A stretch of DNA of 64,000 bases from a virus: the IMG/VR virus record IMGVR_UViG_3300042914_003164, positions 1 through 64,000 of that record, one strand, 5' to 3'. Both the position numbers and the translations under genes were made by a program. Under the pieces are notes generated by a model. That model had not been told where the DNA came from and made no database searches. It saw nothing but the letters and a program-made list of their open reading frames with translations. Shown here in pieces: positions 37,308-45,531 of this stretch (the first letter of the stretch is position 1; the number at the start of each line of letters is the position of its first letter).

Positions 37308-38147
37308 GTGGAACTGACCCCGGAACAGGCGCTTGCCAGGCTTCAGGAAACTGAGGCCAGGCTGCAAGAGAGCCAGACCAAGCTTGAGGCTCTGGAGCGG
37401 ACGAAGACCGGCCTTCTTAACGACCTGACCAAGCGCAAAAGCGTTGAGCGGCTGGTGAGGGCTGCCGGTATCGACCTTGAGGCCGATAACCTTGAGGATC
37501 AGGTTGCCGAGGTTCTTGGTAAGCGCCCTGCTGCGCCCCCCGCTGCGCCACCGACCCCTCCCTCTGGCGATGGAGCGAATCCCGAACCGCCTGCGCCTGG
37601 CGGCAACAGCAGCGAAGAGGCGCTGAAGGCGCGTCTCGCCACGATGGAGCGAATGCTGGAGAAGATGTCGGACAAGCTTCAGCAGACGGAGAAGGAGAAG
37701 CAGCAAGAGCGCAAAGCGCGACTTGAGGAATATCAGAGGTCGGTTGTTGTTCAAGAGCTTGAAAAAGTTGGTTGCAAGCGCCCTCACCATCTCTATGAGC
37801 TGCAGAAAAGAAACTTTCGCATACTGGAGGGACCGGATGGAACCCATGAAGTGGTCTTCGGCACCGAAGAAAACCCGGTGAACGTTGCAGGTGCCGTCTC
37901 GGACTTTGAAAAGGATGACGAGTATTCGATCTACTTTCCGAGTATTGTTGCAAGTGGATCGGGACTCCCCACATCCCGCTCTTCCATGCCTGCCAGCTCC
38001 AATCCATTCACCAAGACTGGCAGCAACGGAACTGAAGCATCACGGATTATGGCAAGCGACATGGCCCTGGCCCGCAAGCTTGCACGCGAAGCTCGTGGAC
38101 GTGGTGACTTCGATCCCATCCTTTGCGGAACCGTTGACAAGCGCTGA
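37308..38147 (+). CDS. Scaffolding-type protein, 279 aa
   Basis: A Glu/Gln/Lys-rich N-terminal coiled coil ([20 protein letters not shown]), a Pro-rich linker ([11 protein letters not shown]), a second coiled coil ([20 protein letters not shown]) and a basic C-terminal part. This shape, the size and the place between portal and capsid genes fit a capsid scaffold. GTG start at 37308. A terminator follows. Confidence 0.7.
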   Translation: MELTPEQALARLQETEARLQESQTKLEALERTKTGLLNDLTKRKSVERLVRAAGIDLEADNLEDQVAEVLGKRPAAPPAAPPTPPSGDGANPEPPAPGGNSSEEALKARLATMERMLEKMSDKLQQTEKEKQQERKARLEEYQRSVVVQELEKVGCKRPHHLYELQKRNFRILEGPDGTHEVVFGTEENPVNVAGAVSDFEKDDEYSIYFPSIVASGSGLPTSRSSMPASSNPFTKTGSNGTEASRIMASDMALARKLAREARGRGDFDPILCGTVDKR

Positions 38148-38173
38148 GCGTTCAGCTGCACCATCTTGCATTC

Positions 38174-38195
38174 GGCCCCGAAAGGGGCCTTTTTT
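38174..38195 (+). terminator. Strong intrinsic terminator
   Basis: GGCCCC-GAAA-GGGGCC with a stable GAAA tetraloop, followed by six T. It limits read-through from the scaffold gene. Confidence 0.9.
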
Positions 38196-38217
38196 ATGGC
38201 CTACCCTTGGGGCAGCG

Positions 38218-38406
38218 ATGCCCAGACAGACCATGCCAATGAAAAAGGGCAAATCCCAGAAGACTATTTCTAAGAACGTCTCTACTCTCAGGAAAGAAGG
38301 CTATCCCGAAAAACAGGCCGTAGCAATTGCTATGAACAAGGCCGGCATGAACAAGAAAAAGCCAAAGCCAAAGGGAAAGGGTAAGAAATACGGTAAAGCA
38401 AGGTGA
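38218..38406 (+). CDS. Small Lys-rich phage protein, 62 aa
   Basis: Highly basic; the core [27 protein letters not shown] is a pattern I know from small phage proteins (DUF6496-like), followed by a Lys/Gly/Pro tail. Overlaps the next gene as GTGA. Probably nucleic-acid binding or a virion-internal protein. Confidence 0.7.
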   Translation: MPRQTMPMKKGKSQKTISKNVSTLRKEGYPEKQAVAIAMNKAGMNKKKPKPKGKGKKYGKAR

Positions 38407-38573
38407 AAAGGAACATCCCCACTGACAAGGCTTTGTATGCTCGGGTCAAGGCTGAAGCAAAAAGAAAATTTAAGGTCTATCCGAGTGTTTATGCAAATTC
38501 TTGGCTTGTTCGTGAGTACAAGAAACGCGGCGGCGGCTACAGAAGCCGAGAGGTGAAAGGTGGCAAAAAGTAG
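38403..38573 (+). CDS. Small basic [11 protein letters not shown]-family protein, 56 aa
   Basis: [18 protein letters not shown], then [17 protein letters not shown], is a widely seen phage and environmental-virus motif of unknown role. GTG start in a GTGA overlap. Strongly basic. It overlaps the next gene by 14 bases. Confidence 0.75.
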   Translation: MKRNIPTDKALYARVKAEAKRKFKVYPSVYANSWLVREYKKRGGGYRSREVKGGKK

Positions 38574-38823
38574 AAAGCCGAGGGGCGGCCTTGGTCGCTG
38601 GTTTGCCGAAAAGTGGATTGACGTAAAAACCGGAAAGCCATGCGGTAGACAGGCTGGCGAAAAACGCCGAAGCTACCCAGCCTGTCGGCCATCAAAGCGG
38701 GTTTCAGTCGATACCCCAAAAACAGCCGGAGAGCTATCGAAAAAAGAGAAAGAAAAGTTCAAGCGCGAAAAGACAGGCTCCAAGCGAATTGGCTATCAGC
38801 ATAAGCGCAAAAAGCGGTCCTAG
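38560..38823 (+). CDS. DUF5872-like basic protein, 87 aa, GTG start
   Basis: GLGRWFAEKWIDVKTGKPCG, then EKRRSYPACRPSKRVS and a Lys-rich end match the DUF5872 pattern seen in phages, often beside the [11 protein letters not shown] family as here. Role unknown; charge suggests nucleic-acid contact. Confidence 0.75.
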   Translation: MAKSRKPRGGLGRWFAEKWIDVKTGKPCGRQAGEKRRSYPACRPSKRVSVDTPKTAGELSKKEKEKFKREKTGSKRIGYQHKRKKRS

Positions 38824-38846
38824 CATTAGCTGGAGGCACGAGAGAA

Positions 38847-39149
38847 ATGGCCCCTCGCCCTGTCAAAAACAAGCGCCGCACTGCGGCTTACTATGCGGCT
38901 AACCCGGAAGCTCGCAAAAAGAAAGCTGCCTATGATAAGAAGTATCACTCTACGCCGGAGCGCAGAAAGTATAGAGCGGCCTTGTCTGCAGAGCGCAGGG
39001 CGAGGGGTATTGATGGCAAGGGCGGCGGTGATCTGAGTCACACAACTGGCGGGGGGTTTAAGCGAGAGAACCCGTCAACCAATCGCGCAAGAAATGGCCA
39101 TGGTGGCAGGCGCAGATTGGCCAAGAGTGGTCGCAGGCCGCGCCGCTAA
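38847..39149 (+). CDS. Small basic NPEARKKK-family protein, 100 aa
   Basis: YYAANPEARKKKAAYDKKYH, STPERRKYRAAL and a late ENPSTNRARNGHGGRRR segment. Known to me only as a phage small basic protein found in this cluster. About a third of residues are Lys or Arg. May bind DNA inside the head or RNA. Confidence 0.75.
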   Translation: MAPRPVKNKRRTAAYYAANPEARKKKAAYDKKYHSTPERRKYRAALSAERRARGIDGKGGGDLSHTTGGGFKRENPSTNRARNGHGGRRRLAKSGRRPRR

Positions 39150-39173
39150 CCTTGCGAAAAAGGAAGCAGAACC

Positions 39174-39506
39174 ATGGCAGTTCCAGAGCGCGTCAAAAGC
39201 AAAATGAAAGAGCTTGTGCTTTCTGGTGTAAACAAGCCAAAGAAAACCCCAGGCCACAAGACCAAATCACATGTTGTAATGGCCAAGGAGGGCGAGAAGT
39301 ACAAGCTGATTCGGTTTGGTCAGCAAGGAGTTGTTGGAGCTGGCAAAAAGCCAAAAACAAAAGCTGAAAAAATGCGCCGCAGACTTTACTATGAGCGCCA
39401 TAACGCTCAAGACCCAAATCCATCAAAGCTTTCGGCTCGCTACTGGAGCAATGTTACAAAATGGGCAGTTATCTTATGTTTAGCCGCCAGCCAAGTTACT
39501 ACATGA
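39174..39506 (+). CDS. Small basic LIRFGQQGV-family protein, 110 aa
   Basis: GEKYKLIRFGQQGVVGAGKK, RRRLYYERHNAQ and SARYWSNVTKW form a conserved set seen in many phages, often near the DUF5872 gene. Function unknown. Last of five adjacent small basic genes between scaffold and capsid. Confidence 0.75.
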   Translation: MAVPERVKSKMKELVLSGVNKPKKTPGHKTKSHVVMAKEGEKYKLIRFGQQGVVGAGKKPKTKAEKMRRRLYYERHNAQDPNPSKLSARYWSNVTKWAVILCLAASQVTT

Positions 39507-39561
39507 GTGCTGATTGACCGAAGATGATCACTAGAATAAAGGCGTTCCGTTTTTTCTTCAA

Positions 39562-39783
39562 ATGGCTGTCATCCTTACCGGCTCCAGCGACTCCTGCCTT
39601 GAAATCGCAAAGCGAATTGGACTTGAAGGGGTTGACCATATTTCCAGCTTTTCAATTCACTTTGACGCTGATAGCGCAGTCTATGTGAAGGCTACTTACT
39701 ACCCGGACAAGGAACAGGTCGAGGCCCTTGCTGATTTTATCGCTGAACGAAAGTTCAGGGTTTTGGAGGAGGCTGCTGAGTAA
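39562..39783 (+). CDS. Hypothetical protein, 73 aa
   Basis: Small alpha/beta protein (LEIAKRIGLEGVDHISSFSI, then EQVEALADFIAERKFRVLEE). The start follows a T-rich tract. No family is recognised. Confidence 0.6.
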   Translation: MAVILTGSSDSCLEIAKRIGLEGVDHISSFSIHFDADSAVYVKATYYPDKEQVEALADFIAERKFRVLEEAAE

Positions 39784-39805
39784 AGAAACAGGATGGCGGC
39801 AGGTT

Positions 39806-40009
39806 TCACGCATGGTCAGAATTCTCCTGACTCTTAATCCACTCTTTCAATTCAGTTACATATCTGCGAAGCTCTGCCGCTTTCAGGACGTGCCATTTCT
39901 CCCCGGTCTTAAAATACAGGGAGTTATGTAAATCTATTGCCTTCAGGCAATGATGAATTATGGGATTCCATCCCTCACGCACGGGGGTATCCCAAGTTCG
40001 CCTTTCCAT
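39806..40009 (-). CDS. Lone reverse-strand small protein, 67 aa
   Basis: The product is well composed and helical: WNPIIHHCLKAIDLHNSLYF, then EKWHVLKAAELRRYVTELKEW. The HHC and following residues give a compact His-rich face. It is the only - strand gene in the 30-kb virion region. The forward frames here are poor. It may be expressed early, before the late genes. Confidence 0.6.
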   Translation of the reverse strand: MERRTWDTPVREGWNPIIHHCLKAIDLHNSLYFKTGEKWHVLKAAELRRYVTELKEWIKSQENSDHA

Positions 40010-40037
40010 TGCCTTAGTGTTTACGGCCCAAGTCTAG

Positions 40038-40403
40038 GTGGGCAGAGGGGTTCCCACCAGCGCCCTAGACTTCGACCAGAGCCAACCCCTTGATCCAATG
40101 ACCGTCTCTGGCGTTCTCCGCACTACCACCAACATGCGTGGTATGCAGTCTGCTTCCGCAGTTGATGAGATCCTGTCTGCAATCACACTTTGCACTCGGG
40201 GCATGAAAAACTGGACTTTTGTTTTGCCCGACGCCTTTACTGCTGCTCAGTTGAATCAGCTCCTGGCTTCCGCCCCCACCGTGGCCGCGTCGCCCGCCAA
40301 GACGATCACCGCCGCTGGCACCGCTGGGTGGGCCGCCTTGTCTGCCGGTGAAAAGACCGCGATGACTGCCGCCTTCCTTGCAAAGGGTTACACCCAGAAC
40401 TAA
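40038..40403 (+). CDS. Hypothetical protein, 121 aa
   Basis: The first half is helical with TTTNMRGMQSASAVDEILSA; the second half is Ala/Thr-rich. The GTG at 40038 is assumed; ATG at 40098 is an alternative. Located just before the capsid gene, so it may be a virion or decoration component. No family is recognised. Confidence 0.55.
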   Translation: MGRGVPTSALDFDQSQPLDPMTVSGVLRTTTNMRGMQSASAVDEILSAITLCTRGMKNWTFVLPDAFTAAQLNQLLASAPTVAASPAKTITAAGTAGWAALSAGEKTAMTAAFLAKGYTQN

Positions 40404-40500
40404 GCGAATGTATTCCTTGACACAGTGAGTTTTGCTGGTCTGCAAACATTTCTTGTTTTCAGGTTCAGAAGAATTTAACTTATCACTGTCATGAGAGTTT

Positions 40501-40527
40501 GGCTGGGGGTGAGACCCCGGCCTTTTT
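40501..40527 (+). terminator. Intrinsic terminator before the capsid gene
   Basis: GGCTGGGG / CCCCGGCC (one wobble), GTGAGA loop, five T. The 126 bases from here to the capsid gene hold no gene and no Shine-Dalgarno sequence, and probably include a promoter or leader for the capsid transcript that I could not define. Confidence 0.8.
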
Positions 40528-40653
40528 CTTTGGCTACTATTTGGGGGAGAGAGGCAGTGCCTCGCAGCAAGGGCCTGAACGGTCCAGCAGCAGTGCTGTG
40601 AAGCTGAATCAACGGCGGCCTAGCCGCAGATTTATCCCCTCGCTTTCAAAACA

Positions 40654-41646
40654 ATGCTTCTCGCAGGTGTTCCCCTTATCCCTGAGCTTTTCCTTGGCTA
40701 TCAGCAGGAAGAGATCAAGGACAAAAACGCTCTCGTGACCTCTGGCCTCATGGTCACGAACGGCGCCATCCAAGAAGAATTCCAGAAAGGTGGCAAGACT
40801 ATTGACCTTCCTTTCTTCGGTGATCTCGGCGGTGATTCGGAGATTGACTCTGACACCGTGCCTTCCGTGCCCGAGGACATTGCCGGTGATCTCCAGGTTG
40901 GCGTGCGCCTGATGCGCCGGAAATCCTGGAAGTCCAGCGACCTTGCTGCTGATCTGTCCGGTTCTGACCCTGCTCAGGCAATCGCCCGTAGCACTGGTCG
41001 CTACTGGATCCGTGACATGCAGAAGAGCTGCACCAGCATCCTGCGCGGTGTGTTCGGAAGCGGCGGCCCCCTGGTCACAAGCCACTCTGTTGGCGGCACA
41101 GGCGAAGCTCTTTCGCAAAGTCTGATGGTTGCTGGTATCGCCAAGCTTGGTGACGCTGGTGATGAGCTGACCGGCGTGATGATGCACTCTCAGGTCTTCT
41201 ATGCCCTGATGAATCTGGATCTGATCGTTCCCGCCAGCCAGACCTCTCAGATCGACACCCGCCTGTCTGCTGAGGCTCTGGAGCGCCCCACCTACCTGGG
41301 CCGCCCGGTGTTTGTGGATGACAAGCTGCCCTTCGACCTGAGTGCTGGCACTGGTGGTGGTAGCGGTAAGACCGTGTATCACACCTACTTCTTCGGCCCC
41401 GGCGCTTTCGCCTATGCAACCGCTCCGGCCAAGAATCCGGTTGAAACCGATCGGGACAAGTTCCTTGGGATTGACTTCCTGATCAATCGCACCCACTACT
41501 TGGTACATCCCAACGGGATCTCTTGGACCGGCAACGCAGCCGCCAACGCTCCGAGCAACGCCGAACTGCAAACTTCTGCCAACTGGAAGAAGGTGTTCGA
41601 CGACGACCGCAACATTCGGATCACCCGAATGCTCTGCTACGTCTGA
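40654..41646 (+). CDS. Major capsid protein, 330 aa
   Basis: Position after scaffold, size and composition fit the HK97-fold coat protein. It has a helical N-terminus, a DSDTVPSVPEDIAGDLQVGV segment typical of phage coat proteins of this size, a long spine-helix region (RYWIRDMQKSCTSILRGVFG) and a Gly-rich loop. High-expression codon use and a surrounding pair of terminators suggest a separately regulated transcript. Confidence 0.8.
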   Translation: MLLAGVPLIPELFLGYQQEEIKDKNALVTSGLMVTNGAIQEEFQKGGKTIDLPFFGDLGGDSEIDSDTVPSVPEDIAGDLQVGVRLMRRKSWKSSDLAADLSGSDPAQAIARSTGRYWIRDMQKSCTSILRGVFGSGGPLVTSHSVGGTGEALSQSLMVAGIAKLGDAGDELTGVMMHSQVFYALMNLDLIVPASQTSQIDTRLSAEALERPTYLGRPVFVDDKLPFDLSAGTGGGSGKTVYHTYFFGPGAFAYATAPAKNPVETDRDKFLGIDFLINRTHYLVHPNGISWTGNAAANAPSNAELQTSANWKKVFDDDRNIRITRMLCYV

Positions 41647-41666
41647 TTGGTCACTGAAGTTCAAAT

Positions 41667-41691
41667 GCCCCGGTTCGCCGGGGCTTCAATC
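41667..41691 (+). terminator. Strong intrinsic terminator (TTCG tetraloop)
   Basis: GCCCCGG-TTCG-CCGGGGC, a very stable UUCG hairpin, followed by TTCAATCTTT. The T-run is broken, so it may also protect the 3' end of the capsid mRNA. Confidence 0.75.
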
Positions 41692-41708
41692 TTTCTGAGG
41701 ATTCAACC

Positions 41709-41981
41709 ATGAGTGCTGGTACTTTCAGGATGCGACGCGAGGCCGCCGAGCGTGCTGCTGCTGAGCGTGCTGCCCAAGAGGCCGCTTCCGCCCCCGAGCC
41801 CGCCCCCGAGCCCGCCCCGGAGCCCGCCCCGGAGACCGACGAGGAGACCGACGAGGAGGCTGCCGCTCCTGCTGCCGCTTCCGCGCCCGAGCCCGCCCAG
41901 GGGGCCGCCGCAGAGCCGAAGGCGAAACCCGCAGCTACGGTTGCCAAAGCGAAGCCGAGTACCGCTTCTCGGCCCGCCTGA
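41709..41981 (+). CDS. Low-complexity Ala/Pro/Glu protein, 90 aa
   Basis: An Arg/Glu/Ala helix, then repeats of PEPA (about residues 29-42), an acidic stretch and an Ala/Lys-rich end. Probably disordered. It lies where head-decoration or head-fibre genes often sit. The repeat DNA (CCCGAGCCCGCC-like units) may vary in copy number. Confidence 0.6.
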   Translation: MSAGTFRMRREAAERAAAERAAQEAASAPEPAPEPAPEPAPETDEETDEEAAAPAAASAPEPAQGAAAEPKAKPAATVAKAKPSTASRPA

Positions 41982-41989
41982 GGTGAGCC

Positions 41990-42646
41990 ATGGCCTTTGT
42001 CTCGACACTGGGGGCGACTGACGCCAACTCCTACCTGTCGGTAGCAGAGGCCATCGAGCTGCTTGAGGTCTTGCCTCAGAGTTTTGGTGTTGCTGCCTGG
42101 CTGGACTTCACGGAAGAGCAGCAGGAGCAAACGCTGGTAGCTGCAACGATGGCGATCAACCCTTTGCATTGGAAGGGTCAGCCATCCTCTACCGAGCAGA
42201 GTCTTGCGTGGCCCAGGCGCGTCATTGCGGACCACTACTTTGTGGCCGATGACGAGCTGCCGATTGATTTTAAGACTGCCGTTGCCTACATGGCAGCATT
42301 TCTTGGTATCAATGGTGGCTACACAGGAATCGCTAACGCAGACGGCGGCTCTAAGAGGTATCGCAATAGCGAGTATGAAGAGGTTGAGCTTGGCCGAAGT
42401 GATCTAAGGGTCAAGTTTGATAAGAGTGGGGCGCTGCAGACTGGCGCCCTCTTCATACCGCCTTTTTGCATGGACATCTTTGCGCGATACATGATTCGCG
42501 GAGAATTTAACCAGCCCAGGGTCAGAAGGGAATCGAACGCAAGGATTGGTTACAGGGGATTCGTGGCCAGGCAGAAGGCTTCTGGCGTGCGATACATCAA
42601 TGGGCAGCTCTGGCCCTATGGCGGCACCTGGAGCAATAGGTTCTGA
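41990..42646 (+). CDS. Head-tail connector (DnaT_2/adaptor-like), 218 aa
   Basis: Starts NSYLSVAEAIELLEVLPQS, then WLDFTEEQQEQTLVAATMAI and HWKGQPSS...SLAWPRR, the pattern of phage proteins placed in the DnaT-like family that act as head-tail adaptors. A C-terminal extension of ~100 residues is basic. It binds the portal ring in related phages. Confidence 0.75.
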   Translation: MAFVSTLGATDANSYLSVAEAIELLEVLPQSFGVAAWLDFTEEQQEQTLVAATMAINPLHWKGQPSSTEQSLAWPRRVIADHYFVADDELPIDFKTAVAYMAAFLGINGGYTGIANADGGSKRYRNSEYEEVELGRSDLRVKFDKSGALQTGALFIPPFCMDIFARYMIRGEFNQPRVRRESNARIGYRGFVARQKASGVRYINGQLWPYGGTWSNRF

Positions 42647-42648
42647 TC

Positions 42649-43035
42649 ATGTCTCTTGTAGATGACATTTTTGGTGACTTACCTGGCCCGTTAATTGATG
42701 AGTGGGGGATTCCTGGCGTCTACGTCAAGAAGCCTCTTGAGCCTGAGTACGATCCTGATCTGGGGACGTTTGCTGCGACAACCGCGCCTGATGCCAGGGT
42801 GAATGTGAGCATCCTGCCCTTGCAGATTCAGCCCGAAGAGGCAAAGGGTGAGGTTCAGCTTACGGACGTAAAAATCCTGATTGCTGCTGAAAAGCTTGGT
42901 GACTACTACCCCAAGGTTGCAGACTGGATTGAATACTCTCAGGCTGGTGTCACACGAGTCGCCAAAATTGTTGCGCCTACGTCCTACCGTGGAACGGGTC
43001 CAATTCTTCATGCTGTATTTGCGAGGTTGACGTAA
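42649..43035 (+). CDS. Head closure (stopper)-like protein, 128 aa
   Basis: Small beta-barrel-like protein (VNVSILPLQIQPEEAKGEVQ, KILIAAEKLGDY...DWIEYSQAG). Place between adaptor and tail-completion genes fits a stopper. Overlaps the next start by one base (TAATG). Confidence 0.65.
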   Translation: MSLVDDIFGDLPGPLIDEWGIPGVYVKKPLEPEYDPDLGTFAATTAPDARVNVSILPLQIQPEEAKGEVQLTDVKILIAAEKLGDYYPKVADWIEYSQAGVTRVAKIVAPTSYRGTGPILHAVFARLT

Positions 43036-43631
43036 TGCAAAGAGCGAATCGACCAACACCAAGAGAGTCTGACCTAAGGCGCAGGGGTAGAGGTGGCTGG
43101 GGCTCGGTTTCTGAAAGAATTAAGAATCGAGTCAACCTTGCAGCCAGACAAGCGGCAGCGAACGTAATGAACGACCTTGCCGAGGCTGGCCCCGCCTATA
43201 GCGGCAAGTTTCGTGATAGTTGGCAGGCTCGTGCGATTGCCACTGGTGCAACTTCAGCCGGTGGCTATCCATACACAACTCGCAGGATTCCTATGCTGCC
43301 GACTACAGCAAGGGAGATGGATCGTGTTGCCGTATTTGAGATTGCAAATACATCTCCTTACGCTCTCTATGCTATGGATTTAATCCCTGGCACATGGAGA
43401 AAACCAAAAGGCGTTGAGCCGCTCGGTGGTATTGATTTTGGCGTCAAATACGGCGATAGAGAAAAAGGAACAACGTTCCGCTGGGAGGTGCAACCCGGAG
43501 ATGGCGATAACGTATCAACTGCGGCGCAGGATTGGTACTCAAACTATGTTCGCGGTGGCGGACTTTCGGATGGCGTGAAAAGAGCCGTGAAGCTTGCCTT
43601 TGGTGCTGGCCCCGGCGTTAACATCAGATAG
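43035..43631 (+). CDS. Tail-completion/neck protein (HK97 gp10-like), 198 aa
   Basis: The helical segment AARQAAANVMNDLAEAGPAY, then SGKFRDSWQA and a Tyr/Pro-rich middle, fits the gp10-like neck protein group. Basic N-terminus. Context (between stopper and tail terminator) supports it; sequence alone is moderate. Confidence 0.65.
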   Translation: MQRANRPTPRESDLRRRGRGGWGSVSERIKNRVNLAARQAAANVMNDLAEAGPAYSGKFRDSWQARAIATGATSAGGYPYTTRRIPMLPTTAREMDRVAVFEIANTSPYALYAMDLIPGTWRKPKGVEPLGGIDFGVKYGDREKGTTFRWEVQPGDGDNVSTAAQDWYSNYVRGGGLSDGVKRAVKLAFGAGPGVNIR

Positions 43632-43644
43632 TTGAGGCAGTGAA

Positions 43645-44076
43645 ATGGATCACCAAAAGATATGCGCAGCGATTGAGAAACCATTTAACACCGCCTTCAA
43701 AGCGCTGACACCACCTGTCAAGATTTACTTTGATAATGTTACGGCAATGCCGCCTGATGCCCCCGGCGAGTATGTCAGGATCAATATCACATTTGGGATG
43801 ACAAGTGAAGACGCCCTTGGCTGCCTGCTTGATCGAGCAAGGGGTGCCATCATTGCCAGGATTTTTACGCCCAAGAATGCTGGCGCCGCTCGCGCAAGAC
43901 AACTTGCGACTAGCGCAAGAACTGTTCTGGAGGACCTGGCAAAGGGGCCAAAGGGTGTGTCTGGGATATTCCTAAGAACAAGAGATGTAGAGGGGCCAGC
44001 TTTCTTTGCTGATAATACCGAACCTCACTTTATGGCCCGCCTTGAGGCGACATGGCAGGCCAGTGATCTTGGCTAG
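43645..44076 (+). CDS. Tail terminator-like protein, 143 aa
   Basis: Alpha/beta protein starting with a helix (ICAAIEKPFNTAFKAL), strands around PDAPGEYVRINITFG and a C-terminal strand RLEATWQAS, typical of gpU/gp17-like tail terminators that cap the tail tube. Size and position fit. Confidence 0.7.
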   Translation: MDHQKICAAIEKPFNTAFKALTPPVKIYFDNVTAMPPDAPGEYVRINITFGMTSEDALGCLLDRARGAIIARIFTPKNAGAARARQLATSARTVLEDLAKGPKGVSGIFLRTRDVEGPAFFADNTEPHFMARLEATWQASDLG

Positions 44077-44126
44077 GATTGTGACATCGGGCAGTGCCCG
44101 CACTGCTGTTCTCCGCACCAAGGTCC

Positions 44127-44882
44127 ATGTCCTGTGAAACCACGGTACTGACCGGCTCTTCGGGCGCTTTTTGGTATAAACCTGCCAACACCGAAGCCTG
44201 TCTCACCGCCGCCGCTTTTCCCACAACTGGCGCAAACATTACGGGTCCAGCTTTCTTGGGCTTCCGTGTCAATGATCCTGTAACCCTTGCCTACCCTGTT
44301 GGTGCAACTGTCACCGGGGCAATCGCTGCTGGCAACTACTTCATCAAAACCTACGATGCTCCAACCGGGGTGATAACGCTCAGCTCCACCGCTGGTGGCA
44401 CTGCCGTTACCGCAACCGCCGCTCCCACCGGCTTTGGTGATTCGCTGGCCACCATTGTCTATCGGAGCTTTGCCCCTGTTGCTCAGACTCGGGATTGGAG
44501 CTTTGAGGTTACTCTTTCCGAGATTGATGTAACTACCATCGGTGTTCCTGCTGGTCAGTTTGCGCCTTTCCGGCGCTACCAAACCTCTTACGCTGATGGC
44601 ACTGGCACCGCAACCATCTACTTCACCGAAGATGATAGCGCCCTGGCCAACCGCCTCATTACTGACGTGATGCAGCGTAAGCAAAAGGGTGCTGCGGTGA
44701 AGCTCTACATTGATACCGTTTCATCTGGCGGCACTGTCAGTGACATCCTCAGCCGCTACATCGAAGCGCCCGTGGTGCTCACGTCCGCCAACTTCGCGGC
44801 AAACCCCGACGACGCTCTCGCTATCACCGTCAATTTCCGACCCAGCGGTAACGTGACTCTCGACTTCCTGCAGAGCGCCTGA
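44127..44882 (+). CDS. Major tail tube protein, 251 aa
   Basis: The ATG at 44127 is preferred to the GTG at 44094. Beta-rich with an N-terminal immunoglobulin-like segment (TYDAPTGVITLSSTAGG region) and a tail-tube core (DWSFEVTLSEIDVTTI, AVKLYIDTVSSGG, ALAITVNFRPSG). High GC and a strong terminator after it suit high expression. Confidence 0.8.
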   Translation: MSCETTVLTGSSGAFWYKPANTEACLTAAAFPTTGANITGPAFLGFRVNDPVTLAYPVGATVTGAIAAGNYFIKTYDAPTGVITLSSTAGGTAVTATAAPTGFGDSLATIVYRSFAPVAQTRDWSFEVTLSEIDVTTIGVPAGQFAPFRRYQTSYADGTGTATIYFTEDDSALANRLITDVMQRKQKGAAVKLYIDTVSSGGTVSDILSRYIEAPVVLTSANFAANPDDALAITVNFRPSGNVTLDFLQSA

Positions 44883-44906
44883 TTCAGCTCTCTCGATGGT
44901 CCCATG

Positions 44907-44932
44907 GCCTCCGGTTATCCGGGGGCTTTTTT
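44907..44932 (+). terminator. Intrinsic terminator after tail tube gene
   Basis: GCCTCCGG-TTAT-CCGGGGGC (one wobble) with six T. Confidence 0.85.
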
Positions 44933-44934
44933 GT

Positions 44935-44943
44935 TGCTATAGT
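44935..44943 (+). promoter_or_regulatory. Extended -10 promoter candidate (TGC-TATAGT)
   Basis: TGC then TATAGT immediately after a terminator and about 22 bases before the chaperone gene. No clear -35. It would let the chaperone and tape-measure genes be transcribed separately from the tube gene. Confidence 0.4.
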
Positions 44944-44965
44944 AGATGGGCCTCCGATTATTCAC

Positions 44966-45382
44966 ATGGCCTCCCCGAATGCGCCGATGGGCTTTGGTGC
45001 CGCTCTTGAGAAGCTCAAGAAAGTAGCGAACCTTGAGCCTGTCCGCAAGGACATCCACCTGAACGATGGTGTTACGACCCTGACAATGTATGTGACCCCC
45101 TTGGTGGCCGCAGAGCGTGATCGTGCTCGCGCAAACGCCAAGAAGGCTTCCAAGTCCGATGACGACAGCAACTGGCTAATGCACCTCTTGGTGCTGAAGG
45201 CCAAAGATGAAGACGGCAATCCGATGTTCACTTCTGGTGAAATCGAGGAGCTGAAGCGCGAAGTGCGTGACGAAGACCTGCAAAAGCTTCAGCTTGCTGT
45301 GCTTGGCAGTGACGATGACAGCATTGAAACCTCGTCAAAAAAATCGCAGACGAACTCCGGCAAGACCGCTGGACCTACCTGA
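44966..45382 (+). CDS. Tail assembly chaperone, short form, 138 aa
   Basis: The protein made without frameshifting. Helical with AAERDRARANAKKASKSDDD and an acidic ELKREVRDEDLQKLQLAVLG segment. It lies between tail tube and tape measure, the place of the G protein in lambda-like tails, which coats the tape measure while the tail is built. The end holds a run of seven A. Confidence 0.8.
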   Translation: MASPNAPMGFGAALEKLKKVANLEPVRKDIHLNDGVTTLTMYVTPLVAAERDRARANAKKASKSDDDSNWLMHLLVLKAKDEDGNPMFTSGEIEELKREVRDEDLQKLQLAVLGSDDDSIETSSKKSQTNSGKTAGPT

Positions 45383-45531
45383 AGATGGTGGTTGCCGAGA
45401 CCCTCGGCAAGTTCTATGTTGAAGTCAATTCAACGATTACGGACGAAGAACTCTTGATGTGGTCTGGATACTTTCAGATCAAGAAAGAGGATCAAGACGA
45501 GTCGATGAAGAAGGCAAAGAGGGGGCGCTAG
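44966..45531 (+). CDS. Tail assembly chaperone, -1 frameshift fusion, about 188 aa
   Basis: At 45337-45343 the sequence A-AAA-AAA is in the correct phase for a -1 slip (codons TCA AAA AAA TCG). After the slip the frame stays open to a TAG at 45529-45531, adding 62 residues with WTYLKMVVAETLGKFYVEV and LLMWSGYFQIKKEDQDE. The second part, with its W-x2-YFQI-KKE pattern, is typical of the T domain that binds the tail tube. This matches the known G/G-T frameshift of siphoviruses. No start of its own is needed. Confidence 0.85.

Noticed and set aside
37278-38007. Reverse-strand frames over the scaffold gene
   Set aside because: Leu/Arg- and Gln/Ser-rich low-complexity products caused by the repetitive coiled-coil codons of the forward gene.
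39514-39542. TTGACC with a possible -10 downstream
   Set aside because: At 17 bp the -10 would be TAAAGG; the better TAGAAT is only 12 bp away. Not a credible promoter.
40065-41664. Reverse-strand frames over the capsid gene, one of 351 codons
   Set aside because: Shadow of a high-GC, high-expression gene; the product has no recognisable fold and the forward gene is well placed.
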